Notes: generated by a model not told the origin, from the letters alone. DNA of 64,000 nucleotides from Yersinia massiliensis CCUG 53443 (GCF_000312485.1 NZ_HE997644.1:62001-126000); one strand, 5' to 3'. Shown: positions 16,127 through 24,805, numbered from the stretch's first letter. A program made the numbers and translations.

Positions 16127-17086
16127 ATGGAAAAGAGCGATGATCTACGCCTGATGGTGAAAATTGCACAAATGTATTACGAGCAAGATTTCACGCAAGC
16201 TGAGATAGCGCGGGCGCTGGGGATTTACCGTACCAGCATCAGCCGAATGCTAAAAAAAGTCCGCGAACAAGGCATCGTGACGATTTCAATTAATTACAAC
16301 TATAACGAGAATTTGTTGCTGGAACAGCAATTGAAATCGCGCTTTAAATTACGCGAGGCGATTGTGGTTTCTTCAGAAGAAGATCAGTCGCCAGAACATC
16401 AACTCCAATTAATGGCAAAACATTGCTGCGCACTGCTGAACCGTATTATTGAGAATGGCGATATTCTGGGCTTCTCTTGGGGCAGTGCGATTGCCACCTT
16501 AGTTGAGCAAATGGACATGTCAGCGGTATCACGCCAATTAACCTGTATCCCGATGGTCGGTGGCCCGTCAGGTAAATTAGAGAGTCGCTACCATGTGAAT
16601 ACCTTGGTTTACAGCGCCGCCATGAAATTAAAAGGTGAATCACTGCTGATTGATTTCCCCGCGATTCTGGAGAAAAGTGTTATTCGTGACGGTATCGTGC
16701 AATCTCAGCATTATCAGGCGATCGCCGATTATTGGCAGCGATTAGATATTGCTATATTCGGTATTGGTTCCCCGAATATTTCCGGTAATTCTACTTGGCG
16801 TGCATTTTATGGCAGTGATGTGATTGACCACTTTAATGAAAGGCAGGTTGCTGGGGATATCTGTTCACGCTTTTATGATTTACAGGGTAATCCTGTTGAA
16901 ACCTATATTTCCGATAAAACTATTACTATCGAGTTAGATAAAATTAAAAAAGCCCGTTATTCCATTGGTATTGCCCACTCACATGACAAAATTAGCGGAA
17001 TTATTGGTGCCATCAAAGGAAAATACATTAATAGCTTGGTGACGACGAAAGAAACCGCCGAGGAGATACTCAAGCTCACGGCATAA
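16127..17086 (+). CDS. sorC: SorC-family (sugar-binding) transcriptional regulator
   Basis: 319 residues from ATG 16127, chosen by AAGAGG 6 bases upstream; a GTG 15 bases earlier falls inside the operator. Helix-turn-helix near residues 15-45 (DFTQAEIARALGIYRTSISRMLKK), then a sugar-phosphate-binding domain with GFSWGSAIATLVEQM and IGIGSPN-type motifs. Klebsiella SorC is ~315 residues and controls the sorbose genes that follow it, as here. Three TGCACANNTGTGCA palindromes upstream are its probable binding sites. Confidence 0.87.
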   Translation: MEKSDDLRLMVKIAQMYYEQDFTQAEIARALGIYRTSISRMLKKVREQGIVTISINYNYNENLLLEQQLKSRFKLREAIVVSSEEDQSPEHQLQLMAKHCCALLNRIIENGDILGFSWGSAIATLVEQMDMSAVSRQLTCIPMVGGPSGKLESRYHVNTLVYSAAMKLKGESLLIDFPAILEKSVIRDGIVQSQHYQAIADYWQRLDIAIFGIGSPNISGNSTWRAFYGSDVIDHFNERQVAGDICSRFYDLQGNPVETYISDKTITIELDKIKKARYSIGIAHSHDKISGIIGAIKGKYINSLVTTKETAEEILKLTA

Positions 17087-17108
17087 GCATGATGAAAATA
17101 GTATTAAT

Positions 17109-17124
17109 CACGCCGATTGGCGTG
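17109..17124 (+). other. Hairpin between sorC and the PTS genes
   Basis: CACGCC (17109-17114) pairs with GGCGTG (17119-17124) over a GATT loop, 23 bases after the sorC stop and ~92 bases before the EIIA start. No T run. It could separate expression of the regulator from the PTS genes. Confidence 0.4.
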
Positions 17125-17215
17125 TGGCTAACCACAAACGAAATTTGAATAAAAAAGAGTATCGAATGAATGATTGGCTTAATTTTAACGGTCACGTTAA
17201 TGCGGGGGAAATAAC

Positions 17216-17638
17216 ATGGTAAATGTCATTTTTTGTGCTCACGGTGATTTAGCCGTTTCAATGCTAAATTCCGTCAATATGGTGTATGGCGAGACACAGA
17301 ATATTACTCCGCTGCTGTTTAACCGTGGTGAGAATGCTGAGGATTTGGTCATGAGAATGCAGGATGTCATGGCGAAGAGTGAAGAAAACGCGTGGCTGAT
17401 TGCAGTCGATTTGCAAGGTGGCAGCCCCTATAACGCCGCCGCTCGGCTAGCCTTTGGTGACAGCCGCATTCAGGTCGTCAGTGGCTTATCACTGCCGCTG
17501 GCGCTGGAAATTGCCGATAACCAACACAGCATGGCCGCAGAAGAACTGACGGATTATTTACTGGAAATCGGCGCGCAATGCGTGCAGTCATTCCGCCATC
17601 AACAGAATATTGCAGAAGAAGAGGCAGACTTTATATGA
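17216..17638 (+). CDS. sorF: PTS mannose/sorbose family EIIA component (sorbose)
   Basis: 140 residues; cytoplasmic phosphocarrier that receives phosphate from HPr. The phosphorylated residue is His9 (FCAHGDLA). DLQGGSPYNAAAR near residue 70 is typical of the EIIA-Man fold. Ends with ATGA overlap with the EIIB gene. The order regulator-IIA-IIB-IIC-IID-reductase copies the Klebsiella sor operon except that sorD is absent. Confidence 0.85.
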   Translation: MVNVIFCAHGDLAVSMLNSVNMVYGETQNITPLLFNRGENAEDLVMRMQDVMAKSEENAWLIAVDLQGGSPYNAAARLAFGDSRIQVVSGLSLPLALEIADNQHSMAAEELTDYLLEIGAQCVQSFRHQQNIAEEEADFI

Positions 17639-18135
17639 AAATCAATCTGGCAAGAATTGACGACCGGCTGATTCATGGCCAGGTCACCACCGTCTGGGCG
17701 AAAGAGGCCAAGGCCGAGCGCATTATTATCTGTAGTGATGAAGTCTATAACGATGACATCCGTAAGACGCTATTAAAGCAAGCCGCGCCTCCGGGCATCA
17801 AAGTGAATGTGGTCAATATTGAAAAAGCCGTCGCTGTTTATCACAACCCCAATTATAGCAATGACACCGTTTTCTATTTATTCACCAATCCAACCGATGT
17901 TTTACGGTTAGTGGATGAAGGGGTGAAAATTAATGTCATTAATATTGGTGGTATGGCGTTTAAACAGGGAAAACGGCAATTAACAAAAGCCGTTTCTGTT
18001 GATCAAAATGATATTAATGCTTTTTATGCCTTAGGTGAACGCGGTGTTCATTTAGATTTGCGGGTAGTCACTTCCGATCCACAAGTGGATGTGATTAAAA
18101 AATTAAAAGAACTGGAGTCTAAAGAGCGAAACTAA
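17635..18135 (+). CDS. sorB: PTS mannose/sorbose family EIIB component (sorbose)
   Basis: 166 residues from ATG 17635, which overlaps the EIIA stop (ATGA). The active-site His is residue 14 in ARIDDRLIHGQV, the EIIB hallmark. INIGGMAFKQGKRQLTKAVSV is also diagnostic of the family. Transfers phosphate to the incoming ketohexose at the EIIC/EIID channel. A 154-base gap separates it from EIIC. Confidence 0.87.
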   Translation: MKINLARIDDRLIHGQVTTVWAKEAKAERIIICSDEVYNDDIRKTLLKQAAPPGIKVNVVNIEKAVAVYHNPNYSNDTVFYLFTNPTDVLRLVDEGVKINVINIGGMAFKQGKRQLTKAVSVDQNDINAFYALGERGVHLDLRVVTSDPQVDVIKKLKELESKERN

Positions 18136-18289
18136 ATATCAAAAATAAGTATCAGCAAATATTAATCACTCAGGTCTTAATAAACATTTAAATCCGATTA
18201 CTTAACCTGGGCAATGACACTATTTAATATGACTCCATGGCCATCTCAGCCAAGGGGAAATAGGGGCATATTGCCGAAAGGGGTCCACC

Positions 18290-19087
18290 ATGGAAATCAG
18301 TTTACTACAGATTATCTTAATATTTATTTTCGCCTGCATCGCCGGTATCGGCAGTGTGCTGGATGAATTCCAAACGCATCGGCCATTAATCGCTTGTACC
18401 ATTACCGGCCTGATCCTCGGTGATATGACGACTGGCGTGATCCTCGGCGGGACGCTGGAGCTCATCGCCTTGGGCTGGATGAACGTGGGCGCGGCACAAT
18501 CCCCCGATTCTGCGCTGGCCAGTATCATTTCCACCATCTTAGTCATTGTTGCTCACCAAAATATTGCCACAGGGATTGCTATCGCCTTGCCAGTGGCGGT
18601 AGCCGGTCAGGTTCTCACTGTCTTTGCGCGCACCATCACCGTGGCTTTCCAACATGCGGCAGACCGCGCGGCAGAAAGTGCCAATTTTGCGATGATTGAT
18701 TTAATGCATGTCTCCGCCCTGCTGGTTCAGGCGTTGCGCGTCGCCATACCTGTGCTGATCGTCTCTATTTTTGTCAGTGCTGACACCGTCACTCACATGC
18801 TCAATGCCATTCCAACCGTGGTCACTCACGGGCTACAAATCGCGGGCGGGTTTATCGTGGTGGTTGGTTACGCCATGGTGCTCAACATGATGGGCGTGAA
18901 GTACCTGATGCCCTTCTTCTTCCTCGGTTTTATTGTCGGCAGCTACCTCGGTTTCAGCCTGCTCGCGTTCGGTGGTATCGGCCTGATTATCGCCCTGCTG
19001 TATATCCAGTTAAATCCTCTTTATCAGAAACCGGCGGCCCCAGCAGCCCAAGGCAATCACGCCAAACTCGATGAATTAGAAGACTAG
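18290..19087 (+). CDS. sorA: PTS sorbose EIIC membrane component
   Basis: 265-residue inner-membrane protein with several hydrophobic segments. GIGSVLDEFQTHRPL and GGTLELIALGWMNVGAAQSPDSALA are near-identical to what I know of Klebsiella SorA and E. coli ManY. Forms the translocation channel with EIID. AGGGG lies 7 bases before the ATG. The C-terminal tail is Pro/Ala-rich and cytoplasmic. The 154-base gap upstream contains no gene. Confidence 0.9.
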   Translation: MEISLLQIILIFIFACIAGIGSVLDEFQTHRPLIACTITGLILGDMTTGVILGGTLELIALGWMNVGAAQSPDSALASIISTILVIVAHQNIATGIAIALPVAVAGQVLTVFARTITVAFQHAADRAAESANFAMIDLMHVSALLVQALRVAIPVLIVSIFVSADTVTHMLNAIPTVVTHGLQIAGGFIVVVGYAMVLNMMGVKYLMPFFFLGFIVGSYLGFSLLAFGGIGLIIALLYIQLNPLYQKPAAPAAQGNHAKLDELED

Positions 19088-19098
19088 GAGACGCCGAC

Positions 19099-19929
19099 AT
19101 GAGCACACCAAGCAAACAAATCACCCGCTCTGACCTGTTTAAAATGTTTTTACGCAGCAACTTGCAACAAGCCTCTTTTAACTATGAGCGTATCCATGGT
19201 CTGGGCTTCTGCTATGACATGGTGCCCGCGATTAAGCGCTTGTATCCGCTGAAAGAAGACCAGATTGCCGCGTTAAAACGTCACTTAGTGTTCTTCAACA
19301 CCACACCTGCCGTCTGCGGCCCAGTGATTGGTGTGACCGCCGCGATGGAAGAAGCGCGTGCCAATGGTGCCGACATTGATGAAGGCGCGATTAATAGCCT
19401 GAAAGTGGGGCTGATGGGGCCTTTGGCAGGTGTGGGTGACCCATTAATTTGGGGGACATTACGCCCCATCACTGCGGCATTAGGGGCTTCATTAGCGCTG
19501 AATGGCAATGTATTGGGGCCGATTCTGTTCTTCCTGTCGTTCAACTCTGTCCGTCTGGCGCTGAAATGGTTTGGCTTGCAATACGGTTTCGCCAAAGGGG
19601 TCAATATCGTGAAAGACCTCGGCGGTAACCTGCTGCAAAAACTGACCGAAGGGGCGTCTATTCTGGGCCTGTTTATCATGGGGGTATTGGTCACCAAATG
19701 GACCAGTATCAATGTGCCGCTGGTGATTTCGAAAACGCCAGCACAGGACGGCACCACCGTGACCATGACCGTGCAGAACATTCTGGATCAACTCTGCCCC
19801 GGCTTGCTGGCACTGGCGCTCACCCTGTTAATGATGCGTTTACTCAAACGCAAAGTTAACCCTATTTGGCTTATTTTCTCCCTGTTTGGCCTCGGAATTG
19901 TAGGCTCATGGCTTGGCATTCTTTCCTAA
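19099..19929 (+). CDS. sorM: PTS sorbose EIID membrane component
   Basis: 276 residues. The N-terminal cytoplasmic part (ITRSDLFKMFLRSNLQQASFNYERIHGLGFCY) and GLMGPLAGVGDPLIWGT are classic EIID motifs; C-terminal hydrophobic segments anchor it. Works with EIIC. AGGAG lies ~8 bases before the ATG, 11 bases after the EIIC stop. Confidence 0.9.
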   Translation: MSTPSKQITRSDLFKMFLRSNLQQASFNYERIHGLGFCYDMVPAIKRLYPLKEDQIAALKRHLVFFNTTPAVCGPVIGVTAAMEEARANGADIDEGAINSLKVGLMGPLAGVGDPLIWGTLRPITAALGASLALNGNVLGPILFFLSFNSVRLALKWFGLQYGFAKGVNIVKDLGGNLLQKLTEGASILGLFIMGVLVTKWTSINVPLVISKTPAQDGTTVTMTVQNILDQLCPGLLALALTLLMMRLLKRKVNPIWLIFSLFGLGIVGSWLGILS

Positions 19930-19997
19930 TTAATGCCGGGGAGTTTTTTTATTCGCACTGTTGTTTTAATTATTCATGATGATTGAGGTGGTTCCGC

Positions 19998-21248
19998 ATG
20001 AAAACGAAAGCGTTACGTTTATATGGCAAAAATGACTTACGTCTGGAGAGTTTTACTTTACCGGAAATCGGCGATGATGAGATTTTGGCGACCGTGGTGA
20101 CCGACAGTATTTGCCTCTCGTCATGGAAGGAGGCCAATTTGGGCGCGGACCATAAAAAGGTGCCCGATGATGTGGCAGAAAACCCGATTATTATCGGCCA
20201 TGAGTTTTGCGGCGATATTTTGCAAGTCGGCAAGCACTGGCAGCACAAATTTAAGCCTGGCAGCCGTTATGTGATTCAGGCCAATTTGCAGTTACCTGAC
20301 CGCCCCGATTGCCCTGGGTACTCATTCCCTTATATCGGTGGTGAAGCCACTCACGTGGTGATCCCCAATGAGGTGATGGCGCAAGATTGCCTGCTGCCTT
20401 ATGAAGGCGAGAGCTATTTCGAAGGGTCACTGGTGGAGCCACTTTCTTGCGTTATCGGCGCATTTAACGCCAATTACCATCTGGTTCCCGGTACTTACCA
20501 ACATAAAATGGGCATCAAGCCCAACGGCCATGTGTTGATTCTAGGCGGTACAGGCCCGATGGGGTTATTGGCCATCGATTATGCCTTGCATGGGCCAGTG
20601 AATCCGGCTTTATTGGTCATCACTGACCGCCACCAGCAAAAACTCGATTATGCCGCTCGCCTCTACCCGAGTGAGCCGCAAACGCAAGTGCATTACCTCA
20701 ATACGCAGCACACCGAGGACCAATTTGAGCGCTTAATGGCGCTGACTGATGGCAAAGGTTACGACGATATTTTTGTTTTCGTGCCGTCAGCGGAATTGGT
20801 GACGTTGGCATCAAGTCTGCTGGCACCGGATGGCTGCTTTAATTTCTTTGCCGGTCCGCAGGATAAGCATTTTATGGCGTCAGTTAATTTCTACGATATT
20901 CATTATTCATTTACCCACTATGTCGGTACCTCCGGCGGTAATACTGACGATATGCGCGAAGCGGTGAGTTTGATTGAAGCGAAGAAAGTGAATGCGGGCA
21001 AAGTGGTGTCCCATATTTTGGGGCTCAATGATGCCGCAGACACCACACTGAATTTACCCAAAATTATCGGCGGTAAAAAACTGGTGTATACCGGCAAAAA
21101 TATCCCGCTGACGTCATTGAGTGAGTTAATGAGCCAGCCACAAACTTTGCCATTATTGCAGGAGTTACAGACTATTTTGCGTAAAACGGAGGGGTTGTGG
21201 TCGAAAGAGGCTGAAGATTTCGTGTTGGCTTACGCCCCCGAGATTTAA
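19998..21248 (+). CDS. sorE: L-sorbose-1-phosphate reductase (SorE-like, medium-chain dehydrogenase)
   Basis: 416 residues from ATG 19998, with GAGGTG 7 bases upstream. Zinc-type medium-chain dehydrogenase architecture: N-terminal catalytic part with IIGHEFCGDI (~60) and a Rossmann segment HVLILGGTGPMGLLAID (~175-190). By family it reduces L-sorbose-1-phosphate to D-glucitol-6-phosphate. The following step, glucitol-6-P dehydrogenase (sorD), is not in this operon and would have to come from elsewhere in the genome. Assignment rests largely on context and general resemblance. Confidence 0.75.
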   Translation: MKTKALRLYGKNDLRLESFTLPEIGDDEILATVVTDSICLSSWKEANLGADHKKVPDDVAENPIIIGHEFCGDILQVGKHWQHKFKPGSRYVIQANLQLPDRPDCPGYSFPYIGGEATHVVIPNEVMAQDCLLPYEGESYFEGSLVEPLSCVIGAFNANYHLVPGTYQHKMGIKPNGHVLILGGTGPMGLLAIDYALHGPVNPALLVITDRHQQKLDYAARLYPSEPQTQVHYLNTQHTEDQFERLMALTDGKGYDDIFVFVPSAELVTLASSLLAPDGCFNFFAGPQDKHFMASVNFYDIHYSFTHYVGTSGGNTDDMREAVSLIEAKKVNAGKVVSHILGLNDAADTTLNLPKIIGGKKLVYTGKNIPLTSLSELMSQPQTLPLLQELQTILRKTEGLWSKEAEDFVLAYAPEI

Positions 21249-21260
21249 TTTTTCCGCATC

Positions 21261-21302
21261 AAAAACGCAGGGGAAACCAACGGTTATCGCGCTTCCCCTG
21301 CG
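21261..21302 (-). terminator. Intrinsic terminator of the ArsR-type gene
   Basis: A 10-bp stem CGCAGGGGAA/TTCCCCTGCG (21266-21275 with 21293-21302) is followed, on the minus strand, by TTTTT. It lies just beyond the stop of the minus-strand ArsR-type gene and may also slow transcripts arriving from sorE. Confidence 0.8.
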
Positions 21303-21306
21303 CCCT

Positions 21307-21675
21307 TCACGCGATCTCTTTATCTTCTTTATCTTCCGGCAAATGCTTCGCCGTTGACTCATCAGTGGTGGCATCGTTCTCGACAGCACTGAGCAACACA
21401 TCCAGCAAGCCGGGGAAGCGGGCATCAATATCCTCGCGCCGCAGCGATAATAGGCTTTCGCGCCCGCAGGGCCGCTGCCAGATAACCCCACTTTCACGTA
21501 ATACGCGCCAATGATGGGTCAGGGTTGACTTAGATAACCCGTGCACCAAGGTGCCGCAGGCATGTTCCCCCCCTGCCGCCAATCGACGAACCACCGCTAA
21601 TCGCAGCGGGTTTCCTAGCGCCGTCAGCACATTTTCCAACCTGATCTGCTCACGTTCGGGGTGATTTGCAATCAT
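21307..21675 (-). CDS. ArsR-family winged-helix transcriptional regulator
   Basis: 122 residues from ATG 21675, with AGGA 5 bases upstream; the longer frame to 21711 lacks a ribosome site. Helix-turn-helix in the ArsR manner: LGNPLRLAVVRRLAAGGEHACGTL near residues 20-45 and LSKSTLTHHWRVLRESGVI as recognition helix. The HACG cysteine lies where metal-sensing ArsR proteins place theirs, but only this single Cys is visible, so metal sensing is unproven. The C-terminal tail is very acidic. Divergent from the orphan EF-G gene; it may regulate that gene or itself. Confidence 0.8.
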   Translation of the reverse strand: MIANHPEREQIRLENVLTALGNPLRLAVVRRLAAGGEHACGTLVHGLSKSTLTHHWRVLRESGVIWQRPCGRESLLSLRREDIDARFPGLLDVLLSAVENDATTDESTAKHLPEDKEDKEIA

Positions 21676-21914
21676 AGCGTTCCTATCAATAAACAGCCGT
21701 TCCCGTGCCAATTGCCCGACAAACTACCTGATCGAGCCATCTCAACTGATCCTTCGCGGGCGGCAATATAGCCTATACTTCATCTCGACCCTACGACTAA
21801 ATTCCGAGTCTACTCTCATTCTAGTGCAATGCTGTTAAGCGAGTACGTGTTGAACAGCCCCCCCTCAAACCCGATTCATCGCCATTATTGCATAGTTTAA
21901 GAACAAATAATTAA

Positions 21915-21979
21915 ATTGTACGTGTATATTCGTACAATAAGCCTATACTGATCGCGATCAGGTGACCATTCGAGGTCAC
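21915..21979. promoter_or_regulatory. Cluster of inverted repeats upstream of the orphan fusA
   Basis: Three symmetrical elements occur in 65 bases: ATTGTACG/CGTACAAT with an 8-base spacer (21915-21938), the perfect palindrome CTGATCGCGATCAG (21948-21961) and GTGACC/GGTCAC with a 6-base spacer (21962-21979). TATACT at 21944-21949 is a -10 candidate, so the first repeat would cover the -35 region as an operator. The same GCCTATACT string occurs earlier at 21771. The rest of 21676-22059 shows no gene. Confidence 0.6.
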
Positions 21980-22059
21980 AGGACATTTAACCAAACAACT
22001 TCCCGGTGGCGCGTCAAATCGCCCGCCCCGAAATTGCCATTATCTACTAAGGACTTCAT

Positions 22060-24168
22060 ATGGCACGTAAAACTCCTATCGAGCGCTATCGCAACATCGG
22101 TATCTCCGCCCACATCGACGCCGGTAAAACTACCACTACTGAGCGTATTTTGTTCTACACCGGCGTTAGTCATAAGCTGGGTGAAGTGCATGATGGCGGC
22201 GCGACAACTGACTGGATGGCTCAGGAGCAGGAACGTGGCATTACCATTACATCGGCTGCCGTGACCTGTTTCTGGAAAGGTATGGATCATACCTTGCCGG
22301 AGCACCGTATTAATATTATCGATACCCCTGGGCATGTGGATTTCACCATTGAGGTGGAACGTTCTATGCGGGTACTCGACGGTGCAGTCATGGTGTACGA
22401 CGCAGTGGGTGGCGTACAGCCACAGTCTGAAACGGTGTGGCGTCAGGCCAATAAATATCGTGTGCCGCGCTTGGCATTCGTTAACAAGATGGACCGCCCG
22501 GGTGCTGATTTCTTCCGCGTGCGGCAGATGATGATCGACCGTTTGAAAGCGAATCCGGTGCCGATCGTGATCCCGATTGGCAGTGAAGATAGTTTCACCG
22601 GCGTGGTGGATCTGCGGTTAATGCGCGCCATTATCTGGGATGAAGCCTCTCAGGGCATGACGTTCAGCTATGCGCCGATTCCAGAAAACCTGCTGGCGAC
22701 CGCCAATGAGTGGCGCGAGAAGATGGTGTCCGAGGCGGCTGAAGCCTCTGAAGCGTTGATGACAGAATATCTGGAAACGGGCGATCTGACGGTAGAGGAG
22801 ATCACTGAAGGTCTGCGTATCCGCACCATTGCCGGTGAAATCCAGCCGATGATGTGCGGTAGCGCCTTTAAAAACAAAGGGGTGCAACGCATGTTGGACG
22901 CCGTCGTAGAGCTGATGCCATCACCGGTCGATATTCCGCCGGTCAGTGGCACCGATGAAGACGGCAACGAAGTCAGTCGTCAGGCCGATGATAATGAAAA
23001 ATTCTCGGCGCTGGCGTTCAAACTGATGACCGACCCCTACGTCGGCCAACTGACTTTCGTGCGCGTCTATTCGGGCGTTCTGCGTAAAGGCGACAGCGTG
23101 TATAACCCGATTCGCGGCAAGAAAGAGCGCATTGGTCGTATTGTCCAGATGCATGCCAATAACCGCATTGAAGTGGACGAAATACGCGCCGGTGATATCG
23201 CCGCTTGCGTCGGTTTGAAAGATGTCACGACGGGGGAAACGCTGTGTGATCCAGACGCGGTAATTACGCTGGTGCGCATGGAATTCCCTGAGCCGGTGAT
23301 TTCGCAAGCCATTGAGCCTAAAACGAAAGCGGATCAGGAGAAAATGAGCCTCGCGCTGCAACGACTGGCTTCGGAAGATCCCTCATTCCGAATTCGCACG
23401 GACGAAGAATCCGGTCAGACCATTATTTCCGGTATGGGTGAGTTGCATCTGGAGATCATTGTCGACCGCATGAAGCGTGAGTTTGGCGTCGAAGCCAATA
23501 TCGGTAAGCCGCAAGTGACCTACCGTGAAACTGTGCGCAAAACCGTGACGGATGTGGAAGGTAAATTTGTTCGCCAATCCGGCGGTAAAGGGCAATACGG
23601 CCATGTGGTCTTTACTCTTGAACCACAGGAAGCAGGCAGCGGCTTTGCCTTTGTCGATGCGACAAAAGGCGGCGTGGTCCCCCGTGAGTTTATCGGCGCA
23701 GTTGAAAAAGGGGTGCTTGAAGCCACCAACACCGGTGTGCTGGCCGGTTATCCGGTGGTGGATGTGAAAGTGACGCTGACGTTCGGTTCCTATCACGAGG
23801 TCGACTCCTCTGAGCTGGCGTTTAAAATGGCCGCCATCTTTGGTTTCAAAGAAGCGGTTAAGCGTGCATCACCGGTGATTTTGGAGCCTGTCATGAGCGT
23901 TGAGGTGGAAACACCAGAAGAGTACGCCGGTAACGTGATGGGGGATCTCTCGTCTCGCCGTGGCATGGTGCAAGGAATGGAAGAGATGATTGGTGGCGGG
24001 AAGATTATCCGCGCAGAAGTGCCGTTATCCGAAATGTTCGGTTACTCCACCACGCTGCGCTCGATGTCCCAAGGCCGAGCAACCTACACCATGGAGTTCA
24101 AACATTACGCCGAAGCACCGCGCAATGTTGCTGATGCGATTATTGCCGCTCGCGGTAATAAAGGTTAA
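22060..24168 (+). CDS. fusA: Elongation factor G, orphan copy outside the str operon
   Basis: 702 residues, the length of EF-G (704 in E. coli). G1 [13 protein letters not shown], switch [10 protein letters not shown]3 DTPGH, G4 NKMD and G5 GSAFKNKG are intact, followed by domains II-V with [12 protein letters not shown] of domain IV and AYTMEFKHY near the end, so it should be an active GTPase translocase. It is not flanked by rpsG/rpsL/tufA but by an ArsR gene and a toxin-antitoxin remnant. By eye it differs from E. coli FusA at many domain II-IV positions (for example [15 protein letters not shown]), so a paralogue is likely. AAGGA lies ~7 bases before the ATG. Confidence 0.9.
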   Translation: MARKTPIERYRNIGISAHIDAGKTTTTERILFYTGVSHKLGEVHDGGATTDWMAQEQERGITITSAAVTCFWKGMDHTLPEHRINIIDTPGHVDFTIEVERSMRVLDGAVMVYDAVGGVQPQSETVWRQANKYRVPRLAFVNKMDRPGADFFRVRQMMIDRLKANPVPIVIPIGSEDSFTGVVDLRLMRAIIWDEASQGMTFSYAPIPENLLATANEWREKMVSEAAEASEALMTEYLETGDLTVEEITEGLRIRTIAGEIQPMMCGSAFKNKGVQRMLDAVVELMPSPVDIPPVSGTDEDGNEVSRQADDNEKFSALAFKLMTDPYVGQLTFVRVYSGVLRKGDSVYNPIRGKKERIGRIVQMHANNRIEVDEIRAGDIAACVGLKDVTTGETLCDPDAVITLVRMEFPEPVISQAIEPKTKADQEKMSLALQRLASEDPSFRIRTDEESGQTIISGMGELHLEIIVDRMKREFGVEANIGKPQVTYRETVRKTVTDVEGKFVRQSGGKGQYGHVVFTLEPQEAGSGFAFVDATKGGVVPREFIGAVEKGVLEATNTGVLAGYPVVDVKVTLTFGSYHEVDSSELAFKMAAIFGFKEAVKRASPVILEPVMSVEVETPEEYAGNVMGDLSSRRGMVQGMEEMIGGGKIIRAEVPLSEMFGYSTTLRSMSQGRATYTMEFKHYAEAPRNVADAIIAARGNKG

Positions 24169-24182
24169 TTCGCTTTAGCCCG

Positions 24183-24233
24183 CAGTTAGCTTCATCAAAC
24201 AGTTAACTTCATCACACAGTTAGCTTCATCACA
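24183..24233 (+). repeat. Three tandem 17-bp repeats after fusA
   Basis: Units CAGTTAGCTTCATCAAA, CAGTTAACTTCATCACA and CAGTTAGCTTCATCACA run head to tail between the fusA stop and its terminator. Confidence 0.85.
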
Positions 24234-24237
24234 CAAG

Positions 24238-24269
24238 ACCGCCGGTAGATATTGACCGGCGGTTTTTTT
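24238..24269 (+). terminator. Intrinsic terminator of fusA
   Basis: Perfect 9-bp stem ACCGCCGGT/ACCGGCGGT with an 8-base loop, followed by seven T. Confidence 0.92.
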
Positions 24270-24329
24270 ATGGGCTAGATGGTTTATCTGGGGTAGAGAG
24301 TTTGTAAGGAATAGATCGTTTTTATGGGA

Positions 24330-24479
24330 TCAAAATAAATCAGAATGACTGCCGACACGGTACAGCTTAATCTCTTCTTTAGTACGTTGATAAATTAACA
24401 ATAAATCTGGCATACCATGACATTCAAGGTAACCGATATAGTTCCCTATCAATGGATGTTCGGCTCTGATAAACAATGG
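24330..24479 (-). pseudogene. Remnant of a RelE/YafQ-type toxin gene (C-terminal half only)
   Basis: On the minus strand, downstream of the antitoxin, a frame reads LFIRAEHPLIGNYIGYLECH then PDLLLIYQRTKEEIKLYRVGSHSDLF before a TGA at 24330. This is the C-terminal half of YafQ-family mRNA interferases, including the catalytic-side His and the terminal GSHSDLF block. About the first 45 residues are missing: an in-frame TAA lies immediately upstream, and the only nearby ATG (minus strand, about 24487) reads another frame that stops after ~22 codons. The toxin is therefore broken by a deletion while the antitoxin remains. Confidence 0.75.
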
Positions 24480-24488
24480 TTAACATTG

Positions 24489-24746
24489 TTACCAACCAAG
24501 GTCACGTTTAAGCGCATCGACTGTATCAGCACGGTAAACTTCCACCCCGTTTTCTAGGTCACGGATAGCCTGCAAGGTTTCCTGATTGGGTTGCAGCAAA
24601 TCGATCGGTAACTCAGCATTAACAGCTAAGCGATTGACGACCATGCGGATCACGGTAGACAGATCAAGTCCGAGGGCTTTAGCATTCGCCATGGCAGCGG
24701 CTTTTGATGCGGGTGAAACTCTGGCACGAACGACAGTATCCGTCAT
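24489..24746 (-). CDS. RelB/DinJ-family antitoxin
   Basis: 85 residues from ATG 24746, with GGAGG 5 bases upstream. The N-terminal ribbon-helix-helix (TVVRARVSPASKAAAMANAKALG) and LSTVIRMVVNRLA are typical of DinJ antitoxins, which bind DNA as dimers and neutralise YafQ. The toxin that should follow is truncated (24330-24479), so the antitoxin is orphaned or retained for regulation or cross-neutralisation. Three 11-bp iterons directly upstream are probably its operator. Confidence 0.85.
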   Translation of the reverse strand: MTDTVVRARVSPASKAAAMANAKALGLDLSTVIRMVVNRLAVNAELPIDLLQPNQETLQAIRDLENGVEVYRADTVDALKRDLGW

Positions 24747-24772
24747 ATTGACCTCCAATAGATTACAATTAC

Positions 24773-24805
24773 TGTAGCCACAGTGTAGCCACGACGTAGC
24801 TACAA
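24773..24805 (-). promoter_or_regulatory. Three 11-bp iterons upstream of the antitoxin gene
   Basis: TGTAGCCACAG, TGTAGCCACGA and CGTAGCTACAA are contiguous, 27 bases upstream of the antitoxin start. Repeats spaced by one helical turn fit cooperative binding of ribbon-helix-helix dimers. Confidence 0.6.

Noticed and set aside
22060-24168. Ribosome-protection (TetM-like) resistance protein in place of EF-G
   Set aside because: The protein keeps EF-G length and domain IV motifs ([10 protein letters not shown]) and closely follows E. coli FusA in the G domain, unlike the Tet protection proteins.
24183-24233. Short repeat array as a CRISPR
   Set aside because: Units are contiguous 17-mers with no spacers and no cas genes nearby.
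24420-24487. Small gene starting at the ATG just after the antitoxin stop
   Set aside because: It reads about 22 codons in a frame different from the toxin remnant and then stops; it is not a toxin start.
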